Shown piece after piece: positions 36,466-49,111 of a stretch of DNA of 64,000 bases. A program made the translations under genes and the position numbers. A model generated the notes under the pieces. It did not search any database. It was not told the origin of the DNA and worked only from the letters and a program-made list of their open reading frames with translations. Location: NCBI GenBank assembly GCA_009617715.1, contig VTFK01000099.1, positions 372,001 through 436,000 of the forward strand. Reading direction: 5' to 3'. This stretch comes from Plectrocnemia conspersa (Eukaryota; Arthropoda; Insecta; Trichoptera; Polycentropodidae). Each line of letters begins with the position of its first letter. The first letter of the stretch is position 1.

Positions 36466-36784
36466 ATTTACGGCAATTATAGCAGGACCATAAATATCAT
36501 ATAAAAATGATGGATTATATTTATTTTTTTAATATGTACCAGCTTCCAATAAAATTGTATTTTAAAGCCAAAATATGCTTTGTAGACAATGTGCTGTGTG
36601 CTGTATTTAATATAATATTAACAAACAAGACATAAATACAAATATGATTAGCATTATATAATGTGTAATTTATCTTATCTTAAATACATTTCTGTATATT
36701 TCTTGCCTTAACCTTTCAAGCATCATAATTAATTTCACATGTAGTTTATAAAGCGACCTTTTAACAACAGTATATTAATTAAAA

Positions 36785-37045
36785 ATTAACATCATAATCG
36801 GCTCTGTGTTTACTTTTCATCGCTCGTCTCCACACAATGGTCCGTGAATCGATACGTGCGATTACGGTGTATATCACGTAAATATCACGTAACACGCGAC
36901 CGCTTTGGGAATAAACGGATTCACCCCCAAAAGGGCGTTGTGAATTATTAAATAAACAATATGGCGGTCGTTCGACACGTGAATGAGTAACGCGTTATTA
37001 GCTAGGGCAATTACGGTATAAGCCATTGACGAGCGATCCTAAACA
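36785..37045. other. GC-richer unique block
   Basis: A moderately GC-rich stretch containing a short tandem (ATATCACGTA at about 36872 and 36883) and CACGTG at 36977-36982. No coding signal. Possible regulatory DNA. Confidence 0.3.
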
Positions 37046-38280
37046 GAGATGGAAATATATTTTGAGTAACACATTTTAATAAAAAAAACTTTGACAATAT
37101 AATATTTAATTTCTCTATCAACTTTCATGTTATTTATATGTAGTAGTCGCAGTGGGAAAATGTTGAGAAAAAGTTTACAAAAATATTATTTGTTTTTCTC
37201 AGAAACTTTTTCAATTGTGATATGTTTTTTTTTATTTACACTTTGCTTTAAACTTATCGATAAGTATTCAATAAAAATATATGATATTAGTATTTAAATC
37301 GCTAATCAAAAAAATATTTAAATATATATATAAAAGACTATTTAAATCCACTCAATAGATGCGTGATTATAATATTGTTGTATTTATAAAAATAGTATGC
37401 ACAAATATTTTAGTTCACTATATTTAATTTAGAAAATATTTAAATATTAAAAAAAAAACATGTTAATGGATCTCTGTTTTTTCAGTGATATAACGAAAAT
37501 GTACTATTTTAACTTTGCTATAATCAAATGAGTATTAAAAATATGTTTTTAGTAAGATCAGATTTGAACCCCCTGTTAAAAAACAACAGTTGTTTAAACG
37601 ATTTAAAAATATTACATTACTGTTTTTTTTATTAAAAAATAACTTGTTTTGAAAATGAGTTCTGTTAACTTGATACCATCAATAAATATATTTATTAAAA
37701 AAAAAATGTACTCATGATTTTAAAATCATAATCAACATATTTTTGCACTTTTTATGTATTTTTATATTATTTCTCACGTGTACAATTTTTCATTTTAAGT
37801 TATGATGCAAAATACTCATTCACAGCATATTAGAATATTATTCAATAATACAATAAACATACGATGTTTATTTTTCTCTAAATAACTAATTACATTATTT
37901 ACTAAATTTCAATAAATAATTCTAACACTAGATATAAATATTATTTTTGCTGTAATAAAAATTTAATTTTAGCATTTATATTCACTATACGAAATCGTTT
38001 ATATTTATTCCCAAATACATATTTTAAACATGGCGTAAGAAAAGACAAACAATAATATATAATACTAGTCTTGCTTATTTCGAAAATCAACAAAGAGCGA
38101 ATCGAAATGACAATGGGGACAAAGAAAAGTACTTATGTATGTGTATAATATATATTTGTCAGCATACGAGTTAATCAAATTTAAATTGAATAATAAAAAT
38201 ATGTAAAAGAATAAATTATGATTATAACAAAATAATATTTAAAAATAAAATATAAAGCAGTTATGGTGCACGCCTGAAAT
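37046..38280. other. Very AT-rich sequence, no gene seen
   Basis: A- and T-runs with no recognisable element. Confidence 0.4.
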
Positions 38281-38284
38281 AAAT

Positions 38285-38450
38285 GAGCACCGTCCCAAAT
38301 ATTTTTTTCCAACTCCTCATAGCAAGTACGTTAAGATGCTGGATAGCTCGTGTGCAAATGGAACGGTGACGTTCTGGTCGCAACGTTTAAGAATAAGGGA
38401 CGCGATCGCGACTCTATGTGGCACTCTAAAACTCTCAGCCGAAAGCATTT
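38285..38450 (+). repeat. Dispersed repeat family F, copy 2
   Basis: AACTCCTCATAGC, ATAGCTCGTGTG, GGTCGCAACG and AAGAATAAGGGACGCGATCG followed by CGACTCT match copies at 45405-45570 (+), 18560-18760 (-) and, for the first part, 47265-47330 (+). The 35-bp core differs from the 45.5-kb copy at only about four positions. Confidence 0.75.
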
Positions 38451-40900
38451 ATAAAATGAGACCGCCCCATAGCTACTTTAAAAAGTGTTTTATTGAGTAG
38501 ACGCTATGCCGAGAATACAATGAATTGTATCCCAAAGCTCTTAACTAAAATGGCACTTGAATACAAATACAGATACGCTCCGTACTTTCTCTTGAAAGAA
38601 TGACTAATGTTTTTTTTTAATCTCTACAAATAAGCGTTAAAATAAAATAATTTTGAGTCGATTAAAATTTAATTAAATTTTCTATATTTTTACTAAAGAT
38701 TGAATTAATTTTAATGTTGCAAATCAAAAAACATATTTTATAATGTTTAACAACGCTGGTAGTCCACTTTTTTTTTATTGTGCGATTTTTTTTGTTTTAA
38801 AAAAAAATCTTTTGCCCCTAAACTTATTTATAACTTATATTTATTCGAATACAAAATAATATTAATAATTTGATTTTACTCATATTTTCGATAAAATAAA
38901 TGCAACTTTTTTAGTTTATTTTAAAACAATATAAATAATGCTAATTAGAGTTATTTACTGTGATGATATTTTTTTTAAAATGTTGATTGTATTTACTGCA
39001 GCTCATTTCTAACAATAAAGCCCACATCAACAGTTACTAAATGAGTCTATTCGGCAGAAAAAATAATTAAAATAAAACTTTTTAAAATTCAGTTACAATA
39101 AAACCGACTAAATGAGTCTCTTTAGCAGCAGAAAAAAATAAATGAAACTTCTTATCTATCCATTCAAGTTTGAAACTAAAATACTATTTATTTTTAAACC
39201 TAAATACTTTTTTTATGAAAACATTAAAATATGTTTATATGAACCTCTATTACTCAAACTGTATTCCTTACTTCTTTATAACATTACGTATATATTCAAT
39301 ATCTTATCGTTTACTATTCGAAATCAAAATATTTAGATATTCCAATTTCAATTAATATATGTTCTTTTTTTTACTTCTTACTAACTTTCTGTTATTTATT
39401 TGACTTGACGAGATCTACAGTAGATGAAAAAATAAATAATTTTATCTTTTTTGCATTATTTTTTTATTAGCATAGATTCAAACTCATTTTTTGATCACTT
39501 TTTTTTCGTTGATTTGTAATCCCATAAAGAAATTCATTAATTATATTATTTTTTTTTATAACTACCATTAGGCATTCATAATATACTTACCTAAACTTAT
39601 TAAGATACAAATCCGCTATATGCCAAAATATGTTATGGAAACAATTGAGCTTCAGGGGGAAACATTTTATGTAAATGGTATTATAAAATAATAGTGAAAA
39701 TAAATTATGTATTTATTGAAAAACTTAATACATTTTATAGAGTACTATAAGAGTAAAATCTGATTACGTTATTATTTATAAGATACATTCACGAAATAAA
39801 ATTAAATGTTATTTAGGTATAATACATCTGTTTTCAGACTATACCTAAGATATTTTATAAATAATTAATTAATTTAAATTACAATGTAATAGGTTATAAT
39901 ATATTATCATATTTTCATACCGCGCGAATAAATATTATTAATACGAATCTTAGAACTTTGGAAAGCTTCACAAACTGAGCTTGATATTATTATCAAAAAT
40001 GTTGAAGTATATTTTTTTTAATATAAATATTATGACAAGAAAATATATATATATGATACATTAAATTTAAAAAGCGTCTTAAAATTAAATGTATATTAGT
40101 TAAGACTAACAATTATTAAATAAAGGAGAGAAACAAAAATCTTTGACAAACTAAAATAAAAATTATAATGCTATTTACTTCAGTTACTAAAAAAAATAGA
40201 TCCACATTTTTTTTTTTTTAGATATTTATTATTTGTATTTAAATTTAAATGTAATTTTTCGTAATCACTAATTTAGAAATTAGTGAATTAATATGGTCTT
40301 GCGTAATATTTTTATATTAAATCTACTATATTTTTTTTACAATTAGTATGAAAATGTGTTATAAAGATGTATATTATTTATGTATATCGCTTTATTTAAA
40401 AAAATAATGGCGTTACTCTACCCCGAGCAAGCGTGTGATTTTTTAATTTGTAATCTCAAGAAATTTATTATATATAATTACCATTAAGTATTTATAATAA
40501 AATTTAAAATCAAGTTTTATATTTAAATAGCCATTTACTTATCAGGGTAATCCTAATAAAATTTCAGTATAACTCACCTACTTATAAAGTACATATTAAA
40601 AATTCGGACCAATTCTAAGGTCTGATAATAAATATTTTAAAACAATATTTAAATCAAAATTTGAAAATCATTCTCACTACAACAAAAAATCTTTGTTCCT
40701 TTAAGCATTTATTTTATACATAAACAATAAACATAAAAACCAATTTATACTGTGCTCTGGATTTTGTATACAATAATCTAGAATCCCCGAAATTAATAGA
40801 ATTTATCAAAGGTGAGTCATGAGCTTAGTGATTTTAATAATAATCAGGATTAAAAATCCTCATTACATCTAAATTAAAACGCTTACTCTTAGTAGATCAT
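38451..40900. other. Very AT-rich sequence with a small ~70-bp direct repeat
   Basis: ACTAAATGAGTCT occurs at about 39037 and 39107 with following GCAG...AAAAAATAA, suggesting a decayed tandem. Otherwise featureless; open frames here are low-complexity. Confidence 0.4.
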
Positions 40901-40919
40901 TCATATATAAAAATTACCT

Positions 40920-41400
40920 ATCCATTTCAATAATTATTTCACCATCTCCCAGAATCGACCAATTTCAATAAATAACAGTGCGACAAATCAACAGTTTGAG
41001 GATCACCATTGCTACCGAGAGCTCCCCTAAAAGATTCATCGCATCAAAAAGAAACTGTCGGATGCAATCCGCGACCCATTTCTTGTCCGGTCTGAAAATA
41101 CAACAATTCGTAACGGAACGGCTGCATAGTAGTAGTAGCAATGCCCGCCCACCCGCTGCAGAATAGACGGCTACAAATAGCCGCGCTTGGCTATTTGTAG
41201 CTAGCTACATACATATCTACACAGCGCAGAGCTCTAAAATAGATACGAGACGGGCCACTCGCGCGGAAAAATCCCAACGAGGACCGTCGCAGTTTGTGTG
41301 TATGTGTTTTCGAGTGCGATAACGTCCCGAGGGATGAGCCACGTGTACTTAACCGTGTCTGCTTAAGTTTACAGGGTGATCCATCAACACACAAATATAT
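40920..41400. other. GC-richer unique block with a perfect hairpin
   Basis: A block free of A/T runs, with a perfect inverted repeat at 41170-41201: 13-bp arms (GCTACAAATAGCC and its complement) around the loop GCGCTT. Short frames on both strands lack motifs. It may be regulatory, or the hairpin may be a structured RNA element. Confidence 0.4.
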
Positions 41401-41537
41401 CTTTATTACTTGTAATTCGTAACTGAATGTAGTTATAATCTTAACGTCTGACTATAGCCATCAAAGATCTATAGTCGGATACATTTATTTGTAATTCCAT
41501 AAATAACTTTAATCGAATTATATAATAACTATGTTAG

Positions 41538-41610
41538 TCGATGATGTGATTATACTACAGCTGAACACATTTTTTTCATGTGTTTAAATGTAGTATAATC
41601 ACATCAACGA
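41538..41610. ncRNA. Strong hairpin, miRNA-precursor-like geometry
   Basis: Arms 41542-41558 and 41590-41606 pair perfectly over 17 bp (GATGTGATTATACTAC and its complement plus one T-A pair). Three more pairs follow beyond one mismatch. A symmetric 5/5 internal loop then leads to a further 7-bp stem (AACACAT/ATGTGTT) and a small T-rich loop. Total ~73 nt. It could be a miRNA precursor or the footprint of a tiny inverted-repeat element; mature product and strand cannot be told from sequence. Confidence 0.35.
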
Positions 41611-41894
41611 GAGCTTTAAAAAAAGATTTGTCTTAAGTAGGGTTTGTCTGTTTTTATTATTATTTTTATATTTTTTTTTTTTTTTTTACCAAACTACACA
41701 CGAATTAATACAATTGTAATCGTGTTAAAGCAAATGACAAAGAAAACAAGTCATGGAACTCACATGTATCTGAGCAATTTACATTTAATATTTAATTTAA
41801 GTTATAACATTATGTCTTACAAGCTATGTAAGCAAGATTATTAGTTCAAAATAAACCCTTATGATAAAAAAATATGAAAATTGTTTGAGAGACA

Positions 41895-42180
41895 GCTTGT
41901 TCAGAACCGATTTTGATGCCGTGTTTAGACTTGGTAACTCTGTTATTTTAACTGGAGATTTAAATGCCATATATATTCACCCTCATTAGAATTGTTGCAA
42001 TGCAAACTGATTTAAGAGAATACTGTATTTATTTTTGCACGACACATATACTATACACCATTCAAAATCACCATGACACCGTCAATCTCAGACATTGCTT
42101 AAGTAAAGTGTAGTTTTAGAATTTTGAAGATGCACTGTATCCAGGTTCTGTCCTCGTACCATCTCCCAGTGTATTTTTAT
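41895..42180 (+). mobile_element. Non-LTR retrotransposon endonuclease fossil (jockey-like)
   Basis: The frame from about 41892 gives RDSLFRTDFDAVFRLGNS then VILTGDLNA, the signature G-D-x-N strand of apurinic-type LINE endonucleases. Downstream, frame-broken pieces read LREYC, FCTTHILYTIQNHHDTVNL (position of the usual T-x-Y/H-P-x-x-x-x-x-R-P-D region) and LSSYHLPVYF, matching the S-S-D-H-x-P-V motif with the catalytic Asp replaced by Tyr. Stops and shifts throughout show a dead 5'/3'-truncated copy. Confidence 0.7.
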
Positions 42181-43200
42181 ACTCAAAAATAATATCGACG
42201 TCACTTTTAAGGTAATTTTTGATTACGAAAAAACTGACTTGAAACTGTTAAGAATCTATAAATTATCTTCCAAATAACCTATTATCTTTGCTCAATAAAA
42301 TATTTTTAAAAATATCTTACTGCGCCTAAAAGACAACACGCCTACAATCTCTTGTGAACAAGAAAACTGCATTAAACGGAGGGCAATCTAGACTATAAGC
42401 TTGAATATTTAAACATATTGCAAAACACGGGTCCAACGGGCTTGTTACCATTGCGGCCCTAAAACCAATATTTAGAAAAAAACGCGAATTATATTCTTTT
42501 TATCCTGACATTTCGAAAAACGCGTGTGTAAATCGAAGTCAATATTTTTTCCATATTTTTTTAATGTTCTAGTCGATCTCTTTGTAGTATATTTATAAGT
42601 CAATTTGTTAGAATGTTTCTTCAATCTTTCCTTGTATTTATTTCAGTTTTCCCATTTTCATTGTTAAGTCTTTTTTTTATTACTTAAAATGCATTCCCAC
42701 AAAATGTTGTTTGATATAGCAGATATGTATCTTAGTAAGTTTGTGTACAGACGTATCGATCTTAAAAGTTTATTTTATATTTTTTTCCTATAGTGATTTA
42801 TTGACTAAATATTATTATTTAAGTAAAATAATGTTTTTATGTCAACCTAATAATATAGAACAGATTCTATTCCTATGTGTTTTTTTTAATTTGTATCGTA
42901 TTTATAAAATTAAAATTACTATATAAATATTGTGATATAAAAATAATATAAATTACTAATAAAACTTCATTTGTTAACAAAAAACAATATTTAGAAATTT
43001 TAAATTTTAAACCCCAAAACTAAGCTTTAAATAAATTGAAAATATATTTTATAATATAAATAATCATAAAAGTGCAATAAAAATATTTTTTCTGAATTTT
43101 GTCAAAGCGGTTAAAATTAAAATAATTAGTAAAAATAACTACAAAAAATTAAAAATAATATGTATATATTTTAAGAGCATCTAATTAAGGTATTTTTAGT
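42181..43200. other. AT-rich sequence, possibly LINE-derived at its left end
   Basis: The 300 bp after the endonuclease fossil may be further decayed LINE sequence (a short IFDYEKTDLKLLR-like reading near 42215), but I cannot support it. The remainder is featureless. Confidence 0.3.
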
Positions 43201-43204
43201 CAAT

Positions 43205-43260
43205 CAATAGTTTTTGCTTCGAAACACACTCGTGCGTTTCGATCTCACAATTTTTTTCTA
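43205..43260 (-). repeat. Short dispersed motif family I, copy 2
   Basis: The reverse complement reads GAAACGCACGAGTGTGTTTC then GAAGCAAAAACTA. This aligns with 62440-62475 (AAACGCACGAGCGTGTTCTG, AGGTAAAAAACTA) and with 36424-36465. Confidence 0.6.
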
Positions 43261-45400
43261 CGCACCTTTGCAAATTCAAATACACGAAAGCAATACATTT
43301 TTTATGCAGAATACATACATATGGTACCTATTATTTTTTTATTTATATACATGTGCATTGGGTTAACCTTTTAGGCTCTTTACTAACATTTACAAATAAA
43401 AAAAATATTTGTAAACGTACATATTATTTTATAAAATATGTACATTGTGTACATCATATTGTATAGAATTAAAATCATTATATAATACATAAGGTTGAAA
43501 GAGTACGACGTTGTGATACATATAGGTACATTTAATTTAATGGGACACTCTGTACATGCTCGTCTGGTTACAAGTGTGAGATACAAACATTCAGTATATT
43601 TTTAGGTTTATAAAAAACACGCGAAACACACCCGTTTCGTTTAGCAATGACAGGTAATTCAAAGAAACTCAAGAGGCGCTTTGAATTTTTTTTGAAACGT
43701 ACAAATTTACAGTGGTGTAACACAAATAAATGAAAATATATTAAACAATTACTAAATAAAAATAAATAGCCATGTTTTATGACATATTATACAATAGATG
43801 GCTTCTGGTATTTTTTATTAAAAAATATAAATATATATTTGATTATGATTTTTCTGACCTGATTCCGTAGTATATTATAACAATGTTTGAGAGACACTGC
43901 ATTGAAGCAATCTCGGGGCTCTATTGCGCTACAAACAACGTTGAAACCTCCATAACTTCTAAATATGGATGCTATATTGGAAATGCTTCGCTCGTGTGCG
44001 AATATTTTCTAGTGCACCATCGAGGGATAAAGGTTTGAAAACCGTGACAATAACCATTAAATTTGCAGCTCTCTCACTTTGCGTGAATGTGCTTTAAATT
44101 ATAATGTTATTATACAGCTATGCTATCTATATTATGTATGCGGTTATATTAAATTCTGATTAAGTTATTATATAATTTACTTGATAAGGCACTAAGCTAC
44201 TAAGCGTTAAGTATCTCGCAATTACACCTCTTACTTACTAGATATAAATTTGATTTCGGCGAAAGATTATTCATTTTTTATTTAATTATATAAATATATA
44301 CTGCATGGTTAGATGCCATGATGCTGCATCGTGATAGTTTCCAAATAGTCGCAAAAATCAATTTGAACTTTTGGAGGCTCAAGATGACTGCATGGCTGGG
44401 CCAGATCAGACGTACAGAGTGGAAACACCTTGCTAGGGAGTAGAAAAATTCAGTGAAAGTTAAATTGGAAACGTTAAAAATGCCTTTTCCTTGACTCATT
44501 GACCCATTTAGATGATTTGGGATAGTTTTGGGTTTGATAATGTCAATAATATAAATTCATATTCTTATCTGCTCTCAAAGAACGGTATATTGAGAATTTT
44601 TTGTTGTTTAAATAATTTTAAAGCACGCAGATTCTTTCGTTTTTTATGCCATTTACAATAAATTCCGTTTTTGCGTTATTGCTTTTGAACAAGAGATACT
44701 TCGCTAATATTTTGTCATGCATTGTTTTGTAAACGCTATGTTTTAAGTGTTCATTTGTAATCCTAATAATTCTAGCATCACAAACAAGGAAAAATAAAGA
44801 GGTAAACGTCTCAAATCTCCCTCGATTCCTTGAATGATGTTTTTATCTGATGAGGAAAATGCTTGCAACGATGGTTTTCAAGGTGATTCAAGTGGTTTTG
44901 CTACCTGCTCACTCGGAGACGATATTTTAAAATATGCGATTGAACTTAACGGGTTTTTTTCATGAGTGTCGTTTTCATTTTAGCGTTTATTTATTAACAA
45001 TGAGATGTTCTATAGTTTTGCAAATATTCTGCATATTCAAAGAAAGCGAATCAGTGGTATTTTTTTAATTTTTAAATACTATTATAAACAACTATTGTAG
45101 ATAGTCCTGTCAATATTTTTAAAAATACGCAAATAATTTATAAAAAACAGTAAAATACTCAAAAATATGAAATATTTTATAGAAGTATTATATAAAAAGT
45201 TTAAAAAAAATCTGCGCCCTCATTAATTCAGTATTTTTATGTGATGTCTATTTCTAGTTTATAATGATAAATGCTTCTGTCAGATGCAAAAACTTGGATG
45301 ACACTACTTTTTTATAAATCTGACCAATCATGACTTTTCGGGTTTTCTCAATGGTAATTATACAAATAAACATTTTAAAAAAATTAAAAAACAATTATGG
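43261..45400. other. AT-rich sequence, no gene seen
   Basis: A short open reading at 44837-44965 (acidic, ~42 codons) lacks motif or splice support. Nothing else is recognised. Confidence 0.35.
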
Positions 45401-45404
45401 GGAC

Positions 45405-45570
45405 ACTTACAAAATATTTTCTACCGTCTCAAAGCTATCGGCAAAAATATCCTTGTGCTTGACAAGCTCGTTGAGTCTTTGAGTTCGTCCTGACCGCGAC
45501 GGATAAGAATAAGGGACGTAATCGCGACTCTTTGGGGCAGAGGTCTTAAACCTTCCACAGCCTAAGAAAC
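45405..45570 (+). repeat. Dispersed repeat family F, copy 3
   Basis: AAGCTCGTTGAG, CTGACCGCGACGGATAAGAA, TAAGGGACGTAATCGCGACT and TTTGGGGCAGAGG align with copies at 18.6 kb (inverted) and 38.3 kb. Confidence 0.75.
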
Positions 45571-46209
45571 CCTTCTAGCCTTTAATGTTGTATTAGTTAT
45601 TTTAAAAATATAAATTTAGATAACATTTTAAGATTTCTTTTGTAATTGTCATACTGACCTTATTGTCAAATAATAAGGTGAAATTTTTTGCATTAAATGA
45701 ACTTGATTTGAATAAAAATTCAATTAAAATTTAATCATTCAAAACAGCTATTTGTTATATTAATAAAATTGTTGAATTTTATAAACGCGGAATCCTTTCA
45801 AAACTTTTTCTCATTATTAATAAGATCAGAAAATATAAATAATAATCAGAAAATATTCCAAAATAAAAGTGATGATATTTTTTAATAGCATATACATTTA
45901 CGAATATATACTATGATACATTACTCATTTATTTAACTTAAACTATTTTCTAATTTCGTCCCAGCCAACTTTAACCATGAAAGTTTTTTCATTAAAAATG
46001 TATCAAATTCTACTCTAACTCACTGTTACAACTCTCCCGCAGTAAATCTTTAAATAAAATCTAATTTAACATCTCACAAATACATTTTGTAATAAATAAT
46101 AAATTACAGCATATTAATTATATTTTCCATCATAATCAATTAATTATTTTGCACGAAGCGATTCAATACAAATTGGATTAATTACAAAATTAATTAAAAC
46201 GCGTACTTA

Positions 46210-46680
46210 ACACCAAAGTATGCACATAAGCTATAAAAGTCAATATTTAACCTCAATAAATAACAAGTTTGAAATCGTTTTCGCCCACACACGTTCGATC
46301 TCTTTATCAAAATTTCTCCAGGACCCCAACTGCTACACATAACGATCCCGTTTATAATGTTCAAATTTGAATAACTGAATATGAAAGCAGTCCTTTGTGC
46401 GGTCGTGTAAAGTCAAAATGTCCAATTTTGTACCGCGGTATTCAAATCAGATATAACGACGGCCTAATACGCCTGGCTTATCTTTCTGCTACTACATCCC
46501 ATCCAAGGATATCATATTCGCTCCTTGTTTTCTCTCCCGCGATTGCTCTTTTGATCCCGTCGCTGTTGATATAGGATGGTTACAAAGTGCACTATCGCAG
46601 GAAATAGGCTGGGGCGCGATTCGCTAATGCCTTACGGAAATTTAATATAGTTATCAATGTTGGAGCTGTGCTGCGATTAA
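46210..46680. other. GC-richer unique block
   Basis: A stretch with balanced composition and no repeat partner. No open frame of note. Possible conserved regulatory DNA. Confidence 0.3.
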
Positions 46681-47264
46681 TTGCTTTAGGCTGTTCAAAG
46701 TAAGGCTTTCAACACTGAAAAAACAGTAACAGTAAATTCTACTTTATATAATAAACATTTCATTATATAGTGTATATATATATTTTTATTACAACAAGTC
46801 ATTCCTTTCTGACAGATAATGTCATTATATAATAGTTCAAGAACGGAGGATACAAAATTTATTTGTAATTTGTAATTGACTTTACGCAATAAAGGTTTTA
46901 GAACATCTAATATATAAAAGAGAAAATAAAAGTAATTTAAATTTTTTTTTTTCTAATTTTCTACTCCTACTAATCATGAGAAAGATAAGCTTCGTAAAAA
47001 TGTGTTTTTTATTTGTTCAGAAAAAAAATACAACACCAGAAACAAGCTAAAACAAAACTTTTATCCGTCTTTAAATAATAATTTGATAGCCTGCATAAAG
47101 GCACATCTTTTTATCATATATTATTTTTTATTGATAATAAATAATAATAAATATCATTATTTGCCAGATTTTTGTAATGCGTCTTAATGGCCATTATACG
47201 AACAACACACATTTATTATGTATATATTTTCATTTATATATCAGTTTTGCTGCAAACTTAAAAT

Positions 47265-47330
47265 ATAAGCATCATCCCACATATTTATTATAGCTCCTCA
47301 TAGCTATTACCGAAAACATTGTTGTGAAGT
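47265..47330 (+). repeat. Dispersed repeat family F, partial copy 4
   Basis: CATCCCACATATTTATTATA then GCTCCTCATAGC matches the first part of copy 2 (CGTCCCAAATATTTTTTTCC, AACTCCTCATAGC). The GATCGCGACTCT core is missing, so it is truncated. Confidence 0.5.
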
Positions 47331-47586
47331 TGTATGGATCTTCTAGAAAAATGTATCACATGTAATTCACCGCCAGCAATTAATCGCTAACAGTTTACCT
47401 CCATGTCAATTTATCTCATAGACAAATAAATATTAAACTTTGATAAATACTTATCAGGGCGACGATTTCTATAGCTCATATTGATTGTGGCAACTTCAAA
47501 AGTGACTTAAAATAAAAGCGCACAAGACCGTTCTAAAACTTAAAAAGCTTCACTTCCAAAAAAGTAGATTATGACAAAATTTTAAA

Positions 47587-49111
47587 AAATAAAAATTGAA
47601 TTTGCTTCGTTGCTTTCCGAGGCACCGGTAATGCGTTCTGTTGTTTCGACCAATAAAAAATAAGCATTTCAAATATAAAACAAGATGGCCGACAGTACCT
47701 TGACAACAGTTTTAAATAATTATTATTTAATAACAAAATTTTGCTACGCGACAATAATTTTCATTAATTCGTCATTTGTCTGAATATAAATAATCGGATT
47801 GCAAATTAACTAGGTGTGTTATAACTATTAAAATTAAATATATACATAATGTGTTGGGGATTAAAAAAATACATAGATTAAATTAGATAAACAATCATAA
47901 AACAATCTTCAAATTTTGAATTCCCGTCGTTGGGCTCCGATGCCGTAAAGTGAGTTTTTCCTTTTATATTACATAAAAATTATCATTGCTTCCGATTTAA
48001 TGCACATATACGTTAGATTTTAAGAATTGCAAATAAACCAGGTACATTTTAAACGTGAACGTGTAATATATCCATAGTGTGTTTGAGGATTGAATGTTAA
48101 TGTCGATCAAATAGCTGCTGTCGCAGTGGGAATGCTATATATATCAGCCAACGGACAGCTTATAAATGTGTAGTTTCTTGGATGCTATCTAATAAACGAC
48201 ATTTTACAATGATTATAAATATGTGATTTCATACCTGGAATAATCGATAGCCAAAATATCTAAGAGTGTTATTTTCAATTCCAATGTGGCAAAATATGTA
48301 TACGTCATGGTTTTTATTAAATTTTTGTTCTGTGCCATCATTCCTCTTTCGAAAAAGCCAAATTCAAGATATTTAGTTACATTAAACTTATGTTCACTCT
48401 TTGTTTATATATACCAATTCTACATTGCAGCCGTATACGTCATCAAATTGTTCCATCAATGTTTCTGAAAAATAATTAAAAACAATAAGACCGTTATCTA
48501 ACGTTAAACATTGAACACATTATCACTACTAATATAATCCATAAATTAAATTAAAATGACAACCGAAGAACAAAATTGCCGGAAATTACTCTAGAGCAGG
48601 GGTCGGCAACCTGCGGCTCGCGAGCCGCATGCGGCTCTTTTGACGTCAAGATGCGTCTCTCCAGTTCCATGCGCAAATATTAATAATTATTTTATTTTCA
48701 AAACTCATAAAATAGATTATACTGCAAAAAAAACTTTAAACAGGACAAAAACACCCAACAGATAACAGTGAGAATAGGTGTAGTAGGTAGTATAACGGAT
48801 AGCTGACATTTTTGAAATGTGGCAACACTGTTCTGTTTGTTTAGTTATTGGTGCATATGAATGGTGTTATATGAATAAATATTATTTCATATTTAAAGTT
48901 TTTATTTTAAATCAGAAATCAAATTGATATACCTAATCATAATCAAATACCTTAATATTAAAATAAAAATGTTAGTGGCTCTTTAAAAACTGGGAAATTT
49001 TGTAAATTGTAACTTTTGGCTCTTCCGTCTCAAAAGGTTGCCGACCCCTGCTCTAGAGGATTAAACACGTATGCATCTCTTCATCTTCTTCAAAATTGTC
49101 GCAATATGTCA
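47587..49111 (+). repeat. Large interspersed repeat family D, copy 2 (hAT inside)
   Basis: Colinear with 13328-14531. It has a single 194-bp-type unit (from 47785) instead of two. Near its right end it carries 520 bp (48579-49098) absent from copy 1, bounded by direct repeats CAAAATTG (48571-48578 and 49091-49098). Of that, 462 bp is the hAT element plus one target duplication. The other 58 bp were either lost from copy 1 by deletion between the CAAAATTG repeats or gained here first. Confidence 0.85.
48597..49050. mobile_element. Non-autonomous hAT element with intact 8-bp target duplication
   Basis: A 454-bp element with terminal inverted repeats starting CAGGGGTCGGCAACCT (right end AGGTTGCCGACCCCTG). 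It is flanked by identical CTCTAGAG at 48589-48596 and 49051-49058, the 8-bp duplication expected of hAT transposition. The subterminal GCGGCTCGCGAGCCGCATGC palindrome resembles widespread non-autonomous hAT families in animals. The interior is AT-rich with no transposase, so it depended on a source in trans. Clean ends and duplications suggest comparatively recent insertion. Confidence 0.95.

Noticed and set aside
44837..44965. Short acidic open reading resembling a protein N-terminus
   Set aside because: About 42 codons, no homology recognised, no splice support.
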